Shown here piece by piece: positions 15,182 through 24,412 of a DNA stretch of 64,000 bases. A program made the position numbers and the translations under genes. The notes under the pieces were generated by a model that was given only the letters and a program-made list of their open reading frames with translations, did no database searches and was not told where the DNA came from. The first letter of the stretch is position 1. Every line of letters starts with the position of its first letter. Source of the stretch: Lacinutrix algicola (GTDB lineage: Bacteria; Bacteroidota; Bacteroidia; Flavobacteriales; Flavobacteriaceae). The stretch covers positions 32,315 through 96,314 of the forward strand of contig NZ_LIQH01000022.1 in assembly GCF_001418085.1 (NCBI RefSeq), in the 5' to 3' direction.

Positions 15182-16009
15182 TTGATTAAAACAGTAGCTA
15201 TACAAGGAATAAAAGGATCATTTCACCACATCGTGTCGCAAGATTATTTTGGTGCAGATACAGCTGTAAATGAATGCTTGTCTTTCGACGAAACTGTAGA
15301 TGCTTTACTATCAGGTAAAACAGAAGTAGCTATTATGGCTCTAGAAAACTCTATTGCAGGTTCAATTATACCTAATTATGCTTTGATAGATAATAATAAC
15401 CTTCATATTGTTGGTGAGTATTATTTAGATATACAGCACAATTTAATGGCATTGCCAAATCAAAGTATTGAGGATATTAAAGAGGTGCATTCACATCCAA
15501 TGGCATTATTACAATGTAAAGCGTTCTTTAAAAATTATCCACATATAAAATTAGTTGAAGACAAAGATACAGCAGATGTTGCCAAGCGAATACAAGATAA
15601 AAACCTTAAAGGTATTGCTGCCGTAGCAAGTAGTTTAGCAGCTTCAATATTCGAATTAAATATTATTGCAGAAAGTATTCAGACTATTAAGCATAACGAA
15701 ACACGTTTTGTAATTGTTAAGCAAAATAATTCTGAAATTAATACAAATGAAATCAATAAAGCATCAATTAAATTCGAACTCGATCACAAACGTGGAAGCT
15801 TAGCCGCAATTCTCAATGTTTTAAGCGATTGCAAGCTAAACTTGACAAAAATACAATCTCTACCTAAAATAGAAACACCTTGGCTTTATGCCTTTTTTGT
15901 AGATGTGACTTTTGATGATTATAAGGATTTTGATAAAGCAAAAGCAGTAATAGAGATAATGGCAACACATTTAAAAGTATTAGGCGAATATAAAAACGCA
16001 AAGAAATAA
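15182..16009 (+). CDS. pheA: Prephenate dehydratase (PheA)
   Basis: The enzyme converts prephenate to phenylpyruvate for phenylalanine. The 275-residue protein has the two-lobed dehydratase domain (AIQGIKGSFHHIVSQDYF at the start; NETRFVIV motif near residue 176) and a C-terminal ACT domain (about 195-270) with the GSLAAILNVL and ESxP-like QSLPKIETPWLYAFFVD segments for Phe feedback. No chorismate mutase domain is attached; that activity is fused to the DAHP synthase downstream. The only sensible start is TTG at 15182. Its stop overlaps the next ATG as TAATG. Confidence 0.93.
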   Translation: MIKTVAIQGIKGSFHHIVSQDYFGADTAVNECLSFDETVDALLSGKTEVAIMALENSIAGSIIPNYALIDNNNLHIVGEYYLDIQHNLMALPNQSIEDIKEVHSHPMALLQCKAFFKNYPHIKLVEDKDTADVAKRIQDKNLKGIAAVASSLAASIFELNIIAESIQTIKHNETRFVIVKQNNSEINTNEINKASIKFELDHKRGSLAAILNVLSDCKLNLTKIQSLPKIETPWLYAFFVDVTFDDYKDFDKAKAVIEIMATHLKVLGEYKNAKK

Positions 16010-17148
16010 TGGAAGTAGCAAATAGATTACATAGCGTTGAAGAGTACTACTTTTCTAAGAAATTAAAGGAAGTTAATTCTTTGATTTTACAAGGTAAGCC
16101 AATTATTAATTTAGGAATTGGTAGTCCAGATTTACAACCACCAGGAAAAGTAATTTCGGCAATTACAGAAAGTTTTAAAGATGGGAGAGCTCACAAATAT
16201 CAAAGCTATCAAGGTATACCAGAATTAAGAGAAGCGATAGCCGGTTTTTATAAAACACATTTTCAAGTGGATGTAAATGCTACTACAGAAGTTTTACCAT
16301 TAATGGGAAGTAAGGAAGGTATTATGCATATTTCTATGGCCTTTTTAAATGAAGGTGATGCGGTATTAATACCTAATCCAGGATACCCAACATATACTTC
16401 TGTTACTAAGTTGTTACAAGCAGAGCCTATATTTTACAATTTAGACACAGAAAATAATTGGTGTCCAAATATAGAAGAACTTGAAAAACAAGATTTAAGT
16501 AAGGTTAAAATAATGTGGTTAAATTATCCACATATGCCAACTGGAGCAAAAGCAACTAAAGCAGTTTTTGAAAGCTTAATTACTTTTGCTAAAAAGCATG
16601 ATATTTTATTGGTAAATGATAATCCTTATAGTTTTATTTTAAACAAGGAGCCGTTAAGTATTTTAAGTATAGAGGGCGCTAAAGATGTATGTTTAGAGTT
16701 AAATTCTTTAAGTAAAACATTTAATATGGCTGGCTGGAGAGTTGGTATGTTACTTGGTAATAACGAGTTGCTAAATGCGGTTTTAAAAGTGAAAAGTAAT
16801 ATGGATTCTGGTATGTTTTATGGCATACAACAAGGTGCTATTGAAGCTTTAAACTCATCAAAAATGTGGTTTGTAAGTTTAAATAATATTTATGAAAAAC
16901 GTCGTAAACTAGTTTGGGAATTAGCGACTAAATTAAATTGTTCTTTCGATGAGAATGCAACAGGATTGTTTGTTTGGGCAAAATTGCCAGCGGCTCTTAA
17001 TTCAGAAGCATTTATAGACAAGTTATTAAAAGAACATAATCTTTTTATAACACCTGGAACCATTTTTGGAAGTCAAGGAGAGGGCTATGTGCGTTTTTCA
17101 TTATGTGCAACAGTCAAAGAATTAGAAGAAGCTATAACAAGAGTATGA
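16009..17148 (+). CDS. Class I/II aminotransferase (aromatic amino acid)
   Basis: A 379-residue fold-type I PLP aminotransferase: LGIGSPDLQPP near residue 36, YQSYQGIPELREAIA, NPGYPTY, and the PLP lysine in SLSKTFNMAGWRVG near residue 237. Placed between pheA and tyrA with overlapping ends, it most likely performs the last transamination to phenylalanine and tyrosine. The sequence resembles aspartate-type or LL-DAP-type aminotransferases as well, so the substrate is inferred from the operon. Confidence 0.85.
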   Translation: MEVANRLHSVEEYYFSKKLKEVNSLILQGKPIINLGIGSPDLQPPGKVISAITESFKDGRAHKYQSYQGIPELREAIAGFYKTHFQVDVNATTEVLPLMGSKEGIMHISMAFLNEGDAVLIPNPGYPTYTSVTKLLQAEPIFYNLDTENNWCPNIEELEKQDLSKVKIMWLNYPHMPTGAKATKAVFESLITFAKKHDILLVNDNPYSFILNKEPLSILSIEGAKDVCLELNSLSKTFNMAGWRVGMLLGNNELLNAVLKVKSNMDSGMFYGIQQGAIEALNSSKMWFVSLNNIYEKRRKLVWELATKLNCSFDENATGLFVWAKLPAALNSEAFIDKLLKEHNLFITPGTIFGSQGEGYVRFSLCATVKELEEAITRV

Positions 17149-17999
17149 TTAATAATATATACATAATAGGTGTTGGTTTAATAGGCGGAAGTTTAGCCTT
17201 AGATATAAAAAGCAAACGACCAGATATTACCGTTTACGGTATAGATAGTAGCGAACAGCATTTAAACGAAGCTTTAGAGTTAAATGTTATAGATGCAAAA
17301 GCAACGTTAGACGATTTAGATAAGGCAGACTTAGTAATATTGTCTATTCCTGTAGATGCAGCTGTAGAATTAGTGCCTAAAGTTTTAGATAAAGTTTCAG
17401 ATTTCGGTCTTGTGGTAGACGTAGGTTCTACCAAATTAGATATTTGTAAAGTGGTAGAAACGCATTCAAAAAGGAGAAATTTTTTAGCCATGCATCCTAT
17501 TGCAGGAACAGAGTTTTCTGGACCAAAAGCAGCTATTTTAGATTTATTTCAGCATAAAACGAATATTATATGCGAAGTAGAAAAAACAGCCTTTAAGCTT
17601 CAAGAAAAAGCATTAAACCTGTTTTCTGAAATAGGAATGAGAATGCGTTACATGAACCCAGAAGCGCATGATAAACATATTGCTTACGTGTCGCATTTAT
17701 CCCACATAAGTGCATTTATGTTGGGTAAAACAGTAATAGAAAAAGAAAAGAACGAACGCGATATTTTCGATATGGCAGGTTCTGGTTTCGAAAGTACGGT
17801 ACGTTTAGCTAAGAGTTCGCCAGCAATGTGGACACCAATTTTTAAACAGAATAGAGAGAACGTAATAGAAAGTTTAGAAGGTTACATAGCTAACTTAACG
17901 CAGTTTAAAAACATGATGAAGAACGACGATTTTGAAGGTGTTTTTAATGAAATGAAAGACACAAATTATATTAAACAAATATTAAACGGATTAAAATAA
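17145..17999 (+). CDS. tyrA: Prephenate dehydrogenase (TyrA)
   Basis: The enzyme oxidises prephenate to 4-hydroxyphenylpyruvate for tyrosine. The Rossmann motif IIGVGLIGGSLALD is at residues 7-20, and the catalytic region includes HPIAGTEFSGP and the HDKHIAYVSHLSHISAFML segment with its histidines. Length is 284 residues from the ATG at 17145, which overlaps the aminotransferase stop as ATGA; a longer frame from 17103 is not needed. No ACT domain is present. Confidence 0.92.
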   Translation: MINNIYIIGVGLIGGSLALDIKSKRPDITVYGIDSSEQHLNEALELNVIDAKATLDDLDKADLVILSIPVDAAVELVPKVLDKVSDFGLVVDVGSTKLDICKVVETHSKRRNFLAMHPIAGTEFSGPKAAILDLFQHKTNIICEVEKTAFKLQEKALNLFSEIGMRMRYMNPEAHDKHIAYVSHLSHISAFMLGKTVIEKEKNERDIFDMAGSGFESTVRLAKSSPAMWTPIFKQNRENVIESLEGYIANLTQFKNMMKNDDFEGVFNEMKDTNYIKQILNGLK

Positions 18000-18012
18000 C
18001 ATCAATTTCTTG

Positions 18013-18052
18013 TAAGGTTACTGTACTAAACTCGTTTTAGTAGTTAGCCTTA
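18013..18052 (+). other. Imperfect hairpin before the DAHP synthase gene
   Basis: TACTAAA (18024-18030) and TTTAGTA (18036-18042) form a stem, closed again lower down by TAAGG/CCTTA (18013-18017 and 18048-18052). There is no T run, so it is not a terminator. It may affect mRNA processing inside the operon; the role is unknown. Confidence 0.35.
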
Positions 18053-18074
18053 TAAGTGCAATAAAAGTAGGATT

Positions 18075-19160
18075 ATGGAAAATAAAAAAGAAATGAGAAA
18101 CTGGTTAAATGAGATGAATTTAGAGCATCCATTAGTAATCGCTGGACCTTGTAGTGCAGAGACAGAAGAGCAAGTTTTAAAAATAGCTCATGAGCTTAAA
18201 GATACAGATGTTAGTTATTTTAGAGCAGGTATTTGGAAACCACGTACACGTCCAGGAATGTTTGAAGGTGTTGGTGCTTTAGGTTTAAATTGGCTTAAAA
18301 AAGTAAAAGAAGAAACAGGAATGAAAACCTGTACAGAGGTTGCAAATGCTGCACACGTAAAGTTAGCGATAGAAAATGATGTAGATTTACTTTGGATTGG
18401 TGCACGATCTACTGTAAGTCCATTTATTATGCAAGAATTAGCAGATGCTTTAGCTGGAACAGATAAAATTGTTTTAGTTAAAAATCCAGTAAATCCAGAT
18501 TTAGCCTTATGGTTAGGTGGAATTGAAAGATTATACACTGCTGGTATTAAAAATTTAGGAGCAATACACAGAGGGTTTTCAACATATGAAAAAACTAAAT
18601 ATAGAAACATTCCAGAATGGCAATTGGCTATAGAGTTTCAAAACAGATTTCCAGATTTACCATTAATTAACGATCCATCGCATATTACAGGAAAGCGTGA
18701 TATGGTTTTCGATGTGTCTCAAACGGCTTTAGATCTTAATTTCGATGGATTAATGATCGAAACACATTTCGATCCAGATAACGCATGGAGTGATGCTGCA
18801 CAGCAAGTAACACCAAAGGCATTAGTGCAAATGATGGAGGATTTAAAAATTAGAAAACAAACAGATCCTGAAGCAGAGTACAACAAAGAGTTAACTAATT
18901 TAAGGGCTCAAATAGATGTTGTAGATAACCAACTTATAGATTTAATGGGTAAGCGTATGCAAGTAGCAGATGGTATAGGTCAATTAAAGAAACAAAAAAA
19001 TGTTGCTGTTTTACAAAGTAAGCGTTGGAACGAGATTTTAGGTAAAATGGTACTTCAAGGAGACGAAAAAGGTTTAAGTGAAGAGTTTATTTTAAAACTG
19101 TTTAAAGCAGTGCATCAAGAGTCTATTAACCACCAAGAGAAAGTTATTAAGAGCAAGTAA
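18075..19160 (+). CDS. Bifunctional DAHP synthase / chorismate mutase
   Basis: The first 260 residues are a KDO8P-synthase-like DAHP synthase (VIAGPCSAETEEQ at about 21-33, FRAGIWKPRTRPGMFEG, GAIHRGFSTYEK, LPLINDPSHITGKRDM, IETHFDPDNAWSDAAQQ). The last 95 residues are an AroQ-type chorismate mutase (LTNLRAQIDVVDNQLIDLMG ... KRMQVADGIGQLKK). It makes the first shikimate-pathway intermediate and also turns chorismate into prephenate, which supplies the mutase step for the neighbouring pheA and tyrA. Fusion in this order is usual in Bacteroidetes. It ends the attenuated operon. Confidence 0.93.
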   Translation: MENKKEMRNWLNEMNLEHPLVIAGPCSAETEEQVLKIAHELKDTDVSYFRAGIWKPRTRPGMFEGVGALGLNWLKKVKEETGMKTCTEVANAAHVKLAIENDVDLLWIGARSTVSPFIMQELADALAGTDKIVLVKNPVNPDLALWLGGIERLYTAGIKNLGAIHRGFSTYEKTKYRNIPEWQLAIEFQNRFPDLPLINDPSHITGKRDMVFDVSQTALDLNFDGLMIETHFDPDNAWSDAAQQVTPKALVQMMEDLKIRKQTDPEAEYNKELTNLRAQIDVVDNQLIDLMGKRMQVADGIGQLKKQKNVAVLQSKRWNEILGKMVLQGDEKGLSEEFILKLFKAVHQESINHQEKVIKSK

Positions 19161-19194
19161 AACTTGTTTTACTTAATAAAATACTTATTTTAGT

Positions 19195-19233
19195 AAAAAA
19201 AATCTGATACATTTTTTGTGTCAGATTTTTTTT
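19195..19233 (+). terminator. Terminator of the aromatic operon
   Basis: AATCTGATACA and TGTGTCAGATT (one G-T pair) form an 11-bp stem at 19201-19227, with an A-run before and a run of eight T after. A small AAGTAAAAC/GTTTTACTT hairpin lies just before it. Confidence 0.85.
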
Positions 19234-19257
19234 GCTTAAATCTAAACCAACCAACCA

Positions 19258-20610
19258 ATGAAGAAAAATAGTTTAACTATATTTTTTGTTTTTTATGCGT
19301 TAGTATTTGTTGACGCTCAAGATAATGTAAATAACTATATTCCTAGTACATTAGATTCGATAGAGAATTATTTAGGTAGAATTAATAAGGCTCAAATAGG
19401 TAAGATAAAAGGTAAGCACGCTTCTAAAATTAGGGAAGTTTATAAAGATAGAGACGAGAAAGTAGTTAAAGCTATTAATGACAGTACTTATTATTTTAAT
19501 CCTCAAGTTAAAAAAGATTTAGATGTAATTCTTAATACTATCTATTCTGCAAACCCTGAAATAAATACCAAAGACTATAGTTTTTTTATTAATAATTCAC
19601 CAGTGCCAAATGCTGGTTGTTATGGTGATGGCATGTTCGAAATTAATTTAGGTTTGTTCGATGTTTTAGAATCTGATGATGAATTATCGTCAATAATTTG
19701 TCACGAAATTGCACATAAGTTATTAGAGCATTCTATTAATAATGTTTCAAATAACATTACAATTCTTAATTCTAAAGAGACAAAAGCAAAAGTAAAAAAG
19801 CTAAAACGAAAAAAGTACGGACAAACTAGAGCTGCACTTTCTATTATAGACGAATTAAGTATTGATATTTTAGACCATTCTCAAGAGGTTGAAGCTCAAG
19901 CGGATTCTTTGGGTTATGTTTTGTTTAGTAAAACAAAATACTCAAAGTCTAATGTAACAAGTGCATTGCTGAAGCTGAAAAAAGTTGATGATATGATGAT
20001 GCATCATAATGTGCATTTAGATAGCGTATTCAATTTTGAAAGCTATCCATTTAAAAGGTATTGGATGAAGAAAACAACTTCAATTTTTGATACTGAAGAA
20101 AAAATAAACGAATTTAAACTAGATTCAGATACTATACAAACACATCCGGAAATAGAGTTTAGAATAAATAAATTAATAACGGAGTTTGATATACTTGAGA
20201 ATGAAAAAGCAACGTCATTAAATCAAATTAAAGGGATTAAAACAGTAGCTAATATGCAAAGCATAAAGTATACTGTAGATTTAAATTTTTTAGACCTAGC
20301 AATCTATCAATTAATAGAAAAATATAGCAATAAAAAAATCACTAAAGATTTTTATTACACCACAATGGCGACTGTTTTAGAGAAAATATATCTAGCCTCA
20401 AAAAATCATAAATTAGGTAAATATGTGCAACGCTCAAATAATTTTTCAGACGAAAAACAATTAAATAATATTAGGCTTTTTATACACAATTTAGAACTTT
20501 CCGAGATTGCTAAAATTGGTCAAGCTTTCTGTAATTCAAACATAGAAAAAATTGATAATACTATCGCTTTTAGTACAATTCAAACTTTTTTTAATTCAAT
20601 AACTAAATAA
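19258..20610 (+). CDS. Secreted M48-family metallopeptidase
   Basis: A 450-residue exported protein with signal peptide (cut after VFVDAQ, about residue 21). The zinc motif HEIAH is at H149-H153 and the third ligand region is VEAQADSLGYVL near residue 220, both typical of the M48 family (Ste24/HtpX/BepA-like). Unlike HtpX it has no obvious membrane helices, so it is probably periplasmic, like BepA. The C-terminal 200 residues are helical and not recognised. The next gene starts 5 bases after the stop, suggesting joint transcription. Confidence 0.82.
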   Translation: MKKNSLTIFFVFYALVFVDAQDNVNNYIPSTLDSIENYLGRINKAQIGKIKGKHASKIREVYKDRDEKVVKAINDSTYYFNPQVKKDLDVILNTIYSANPEINTKDYSFFINNSPVPNAGCYGDGMFEINLGLFDVLESDDELSSIICHEIAHKLLEHSINNVSNNITILNSKETKAKVKKLKRKKYGQTRAALSIIDELSIDILDHSQEVEAQADSLGYVLFSKTKYSKSNVTSALLKLKKVDDMMMHHNVHLDSVFNFESYPFKRYWMKKTTSIFDTEEKINEFKLDSDTIQTHPEIEFRINKLITEFDILENEKATSLNQIKGIKTVANMQSIKYTVDLNFLDLAIYQLIEKYSNKKITKDFYYTTMATVLEKIYLASKNHKLGKYVQRSNNFSDEKQLNNIRLFIHNLELSEIAKIGQAFCNSNIEKIDNTIAFSTIQTFFNSITK

Positions 20611-20615
20611 CCAAA

Positions 20616-22157
20616 ATGAAAAAAACTTTAACATTATTACTATTATGCTTTATAGGTATCGTTAGTAATGCACAACAAAAATCTCTAAACGAAATAACAT
20701 CTTTTAAGATTAAAAATTCCGGTCCATTAATGGATAAAAATAATGATGTTGATGGCTATTATTTTTATTACCAAGTAGATAAGCTTAAGAAAGGTAAAAG
20801 GGAGTATGCTATTAAAATGTTGGATAATAATTTAAATGAAATTGCTACAAAATCTTATATAGATGATAAGAAAACTGTTTTAGCAGATAGTAAATTTAAT
20901 AATCAAGCATTAATGTTTGCTATGGTTAATTTAAAAGAAAGACAATACAAATTAGTTTCTTTTGATAGACAAGGAGAAAAGAGAAAAGATGTTGTAGTTC
21001 CTGTAAATAAAAAGGAAATGAAATGGCTGTCTCATATGGTTAAATCAGGGAATTTTAATTTGTTATTTCCGGTAGATAATAAAGGTTTTTTATTTAATTA
21101 TATAAGAGATAATAAAAAACTAGGATATGGTTTAAAGTATGTAGCAACAGATGGTGGCAAATCTTGGAATTACAATTCTCCTGAAGGAATTAAAGAAATA
21201 ATGACAATAAACCCGATTGAGGTTAATGAAGAAGTTGTTGTCGCTCTTCAGGGTTCTAAAAAATCATTATTTAGTCAAACAATAAAGTTAAAAGTTTTAG
21301 TAATAGACATTAAGACTGGAAAATTATTATTCGAAAAAGAATATGATCGTGAAAGCAATCCAAGATTTATAACCAATGCATTTTTAACAGATGATAAACA
21401 ATTAGTGTTATTAGGAGAGTATTTTGAAAAAGGAGATAACGTTTATAAAGATAAAAGCTTAGGTATTTTTGCTCAAGTTAATAGTTTAGATGGTACAGTA
21501 GTTTCAGATAGTAAAGTGAGCTGGAAAGACGAGATTGATAAAATGATGCCAGCAGAGGTTGTAAGAGGTAAGAAAAAGAAAAATAAAAGAGGTTATGTTT
21601 ATTTTCACGATATTATTCGTACCCAAAATGGTTCTTTTTATTGTATTGGAGAAAGATTTAGAAAGACTGCAAGTGCAGGAGGAATTGCAATGGCTGCTTT
21701 AGGTGGAGGTGGTTCAGTTACACAACTTACAATTACAGATGCAGTGGTTTTTGAATTTGACAAAAGTTTTGGACTTAAAGATATTAGTGTCTTTGAAAAA
21801 GGGAAGTCAAGAGCTCCTAGTTTAATAGATTTTGGAAGTCCACAACTTAATGCACATGCTTTAAAATCTTACGGCGCATTTGATTATGAATTTACCCAAA
21901 TCGATGCAGATAGAGATCGTTTTTATTCTAGCTTTATCGATTATGAAAGATTAAAAGGTGAGAAAAACAAATCTGCTTTTAAAACAATTATGTATAGTGA
22001 TGGAAAGTTGTCTGAAGATAAAATTTATTTAAGTGAATCTAAAGGGAAAGTATCATACCGTGTATTACCAGGTAAGCTAGGTCATGTTATGTTGATGGAG
22101 TACAACAGAAAAGAAAAGACATTAGATATACATTTAGAAAAATTGAATATTAATTAA
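20616..22157 (+). CDS. Secreted protein of unknown function (possibly DUF6770-like)
   Basis: The 513-residue protein has a signal peptide (LLLLCFIGIVSNAQ, cut near residue 19). The rest alternates short strands and repeated blocks containing Asp, Lys and Gly (for example KVLVIDIKTGKLLFEKEYDR, LLGEYFEKGDNVYKDKSLGI) reminiscent of a beta-propeller-like protein, with a Gly/Ala stretch GGIAMAALGGGGSV near 355. I recall similar flavobacterial proteins annotated DUF6770, but this is not certain. It is coupled to the M48 peptidase gene and followed by a terminator. Confidence 0.65.
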   Translation: MKKTLTLLLLCFIGIVSNAQQKSLNEITSFKIKNSGPLMDKNNDVDGYYFYYQVDKLKKGKREYAIKMLDNNLNEIATKSYIDDKKTVLADSKFNNQALMFAMVNLKERQYKLVSFDRQGEKRKDVVVPVNKKEMKWLSHMVKSGNFNLLFPVDNKGFLFNYIRDNKKLGYGLKYVATDGGKSWNYNSPEGIKEIMTINPIEVNEEVVVALQGSKKSLFSQTIKLKVLVIDIKTGKLLFEKEYDRESNPRFITNAFLTDDKQLVLLGEYFEKGDNVYKDKSLGIFAQVNSLDGTVVSDSKVSWKDEIDKMMPAEVVRGKKKKNKRGYVYFHDIIRTQNGSFYCIGERFRKTASAGGIAMAALGGGGSVTQLTITDAVVFEFDKSFGLKDISVFEKGKSRAPSLIDFGSPQLNAHALKSYGAFDYEFTQIDADRDRFYSSFIDYERLKGEKNKSAFKTIMYSDGKLSEDKIYLSESKGKVSYRVLPGKLGHVMLMEYNRKEKTLDIHLEKLNIN

Positions 22158-22182
22158 ATATTCAATTTTTAATAATTTTTAT

Positions 22183-22215
22183 AAAACCAGAGAATTAGTA
22201 TTCTCTGGTTTTTTG
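22183..22215 (+). terminator. Terminator after the M48 peptidase/secreted protein pair
   Basis: AAAACCAGAGAAT and ATTCTCTGGTTTT form a perfect 13-bp stem with loop TAGT and a T tail. A weaker AT-rich hairpin (AAATTGAATAT/ATATTCAATTT) overlaps the gene end just upstream. Confidence 0.85.
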
Positions 22216-22320
22216 TTTATAATAGAAGGTTTTACTCATTCAAAAGTAGCATTCACTCATTATAAATTTTATAGAAATTGAATTAAGTATAGATTTGATT
22301 TAACTTTAAAATTTAAAAAG

Positions 22321-22821
22321 ATGAAACAAACTTTACTATTATTTTTAACAATGAGTTATTCTGTTATTATTTATGGACAAGCCGAAATTCAAACTGTCGA
22401 AAAGTCTGTAAATGTTTACACTTTAGAGGAGGTTGAGTTAGAAGCATCAAGAATAAAAACTAAAACGATAACTTCTATTAGGTGTTGTTATAGCGATACT
22501 ATGATTTCGCGATGTAGTACTTATTGTACAGTAAAAGGAGTGTTGATTGGAGATGCCTTTGCTAAAAGAGAAGTTAATAATCTAAAGCTATATCCAAACC
22601 CTTCAACTAATGGGATTTTTCAAATAAATTTTAATAAAAAAAACAGTGAAATTAAAGTAATTGTTAATTCAATTTCTGGACAAGTAATTCAATCTAATGT
22701 ATTTCATAATGTATTAAATAAAGTGACCGTAGATTTGTCTCAATATCCTTCAGGAATTTATTTAATAAATATAATTGCAGATGGAAAACGTTTAACTGTC
22801 AAAAAAGCTATTAGAGGTTGA
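22321..22821 (+). CDS. Small T9SS type A sorting-domain protein with a cysteine cluster
   Basis: A 166-residue secreted protein: signal peptide cut near residue 20 (SVIIYGQ|AE), a central part of only about 65 residues, and a C-terminal T9SS type A sorting domain (about 90-166) with LKLYPNPSTNGIFQINF, ISGQVIQSN and the end VDLSQYPSGIYLINIIADGK. The centre holds five cysteines in a short span (RCCYSDTMISRCSTYCTVKG), probably disulfide-bonded outside the cell. It should be exported by the T9SS whose core is encoded by gldKLMN in this window and attached to the cell surface or released. The mature function is not recognised. Confidence 0.85.
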   Translation: MKQTLLLFLTMSYSVIIYGQAEIQTVEKSVNVYTLEEVELEASRIKTKTITSIRCCYSDTMISRCSTYCTVKGVLIGDAFAKREVNNLKLYPNPSTNGIFQINFNKKNSEIKVIVNSISGQVIQSNVFHNVLNKVTVDLSQYPSGIYLINIIADGKRLTVKKAIRG

Positions 22822-22865
22822 ATTTTTTAATATAAAAACCGTTATTTTGTACTATAAAATAATGA

Positions 22866-23816
22866 ATGACAGGACTAGTATATAAATCGACAGGAAGTTG
22901 GTACACAGTTAAGACTGAGTTAGGTGCCACTTACGAATGCAGGATAAAAGGTAAATTTCGTTTACAAGGTATAAAGAGTACCAACCCAATTGCGGTAGGT
23001 GACTATGTGGATTTTGAGCTAGATACCAAAAGTGATCAAGAAACAGGTGTAATTAACAAGATTCATGATCGCGAAAATTACGTTGTTAGAAAATCGGTTA
23101 ACCTATCTAAGCAAACACATATTATTGCTTCAAATATCGATCAGGTTTTTCTTTTAATAACGATAGATAATCCGCCAACATTTACAAGCTTTATAGATCG
23201 CTTTTTAGTAACGGCAGAGGCCTATTCTATTAAAACCGTTTTGGTTTTTAATAAAATAGATACTTATACCGAAGAAACTATTCTAGAAGTTAAATGGTTA
23301 GAGCATATTTATACAAATATAGGTTACGATTGTATTAGCGTTTCGGCTAAAACAGGAGAGAATATAGATAAAATTAAAGCCCTAATGGAGGGCAAGGTTA
23401 GTGTGTTTACAGGACATTCTGGAGTAGGTAAGTCTACTTTAGTAAACACAATAGAACCTAGTTTAGACTTAAAAACAAAGTCTATTTCTACACAACATTC
23501 TCAAGGTCAGCACACAACAACATTTGCAGAAATGTTCGATTTAAGTTTCGATGCTAAAATTATAGACACACCAGGAATTAAAGGTTTTGGAGTTGTAGAT
23601 ATGGAAAAGGAAGAAATAAGCGATTATTTTCCTGAGTTTTTTAAACTGAGTCAAGATTGTAAATTTAATAACTGTATGCACATAGAAGAACCTAAATGTG
23701 CTGTTAAAGATGCTTTAGAAAGAGATGAGGTTGCAGCTTCTCGCTACAAAAGTTATGTTCAAATAATTGAAGGAGACGATCAGCATTATAGAACCGATAT
23801 TTGGGATAAAGAATAG
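22866..23816 (+). CDS. rsgA: Ribosome small subunit-dependent GTPase A (RsgA)
   Basis: A circularly permuted GTPase that assists 30S ribosome maturation. After an OB-fold N-terminus (about residues 1-70) the motifs come in the permuted order: G4 NKID at 129-132, G1 GHSGVGKST at 183-191, G3 DTPGIKGFG near 240. The C-terminal zinc site is CKFNNCMH with a following cysteine (EPKCAVKDAL). Length of 316 residues is normal. It stands upstream of dtd with a 75-base gap. Confidence 0.95.
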   Translation: MTGLVYKSTGSWYTVKTELGATYECRIKGKFRLQGIKSTNPIAVGDYVDFELDTKSDQETGVINKIHDRENYVVRKSVNLSKQTHIIASNIDQVFLLITIDNPPTFTSFIDRFLVTAEAYSIKTVLVFNKIDTYTEETILEVKWLEHIYTNIGYDCISVSAKTGENIDKIKALMEGKVSVFTGHSGVGKSTLVNTIEPSLDLKTKSISTQHSQGQHTTTFAEMFDLSFDAKIIDTPGIKGFGVVDMEKEEISDYFPEFFKLSQDCKFNNCMHIEEPKCAVKDALERDEVAASRYKSYVQIIEGDDQHYRTDIWDKE

Positions 23817-23891
23817 GTATTTATTCTTGCAAAGTGTCTAAAAAGTTGTAGCTCTTGAAAATAAAATGACCCGTTTTTTAGAAAAGTAAAC

Positions 23892-24344
23892 ATGAAAATA
23901 GTAATCCAAAGAGTTAGTAAAGCAAACGTAACTATTCAGGGCAATAAAGTTGCTTCAATAGAAAAAGGTGTTTTAATACTTTTAGGAATCGTTGCAGAAG
24001 ATACTCAAGAAGATATTACATGGTTAACAAACAAAGTAGCTAATCTTCGCATTTTTGAAGACGAAGAAGGCATAATGAACAAGTCGCTATTAGAAACAAA
24101 TGGAGAAGCCATTGTTGTAAGCCAATTTACACTACAAGCAAGTACAAAAAAAGGAAACAGACCAAGTTATATAAAAGCAGCACGTCCAGAAGTTGCTATT
24201 CCGTTATATAAAGCATTTAATACTACATTACAATCTCTACTTAATAAACCAATACAAACAGGAGAGTTTGGAGCAGACATGCAAGTACAGTTAATAAACG
24301 ATGGGCCTGTAACTATAATAATAGATTCTAAAAACAAAACGTAA
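23892..24344 (+). CDS. dtd: D-aminoacyl-tRNA deacylase
   Basis: Dtd removes D-amino acids (and glycine from tRNA-Ala) from mischarged tRNA. The 150-residue protein carries the two family motifs: SQFTLQAS near residue 79 and the Gly-cisPro element in NDGPVTIIID near residue 137. The start MKIVIQRVSKANVTI is the standard one. Confidence 0.95.
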   Translation: MKIVIQRVSKANVTIQGNKVASIEKGVLILLGIVAEDTQEDITWLTNKVANLRIFEDEEGIMNKSLLETNGEAIVVSQFTLQASTKKGNRPSYIKAARPEVAIPLYKAFNTTLQSLLNKPIQTGEFGADMQVQLINDGPVTIIIDSKNKT

Positions 24345-24412
24345 ATAGTTGTGATGCATTTTTATAAAGACTTAAATATTACTATATTTCTAATCTAATC
24401 TAAACTAAATTA

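Noticed and set aside
18215..18610. A 131-codon minus-strand frame in the DAHP synthase gene
   Set aside because: Shadow of a highly conserved enzyme on the other strand.
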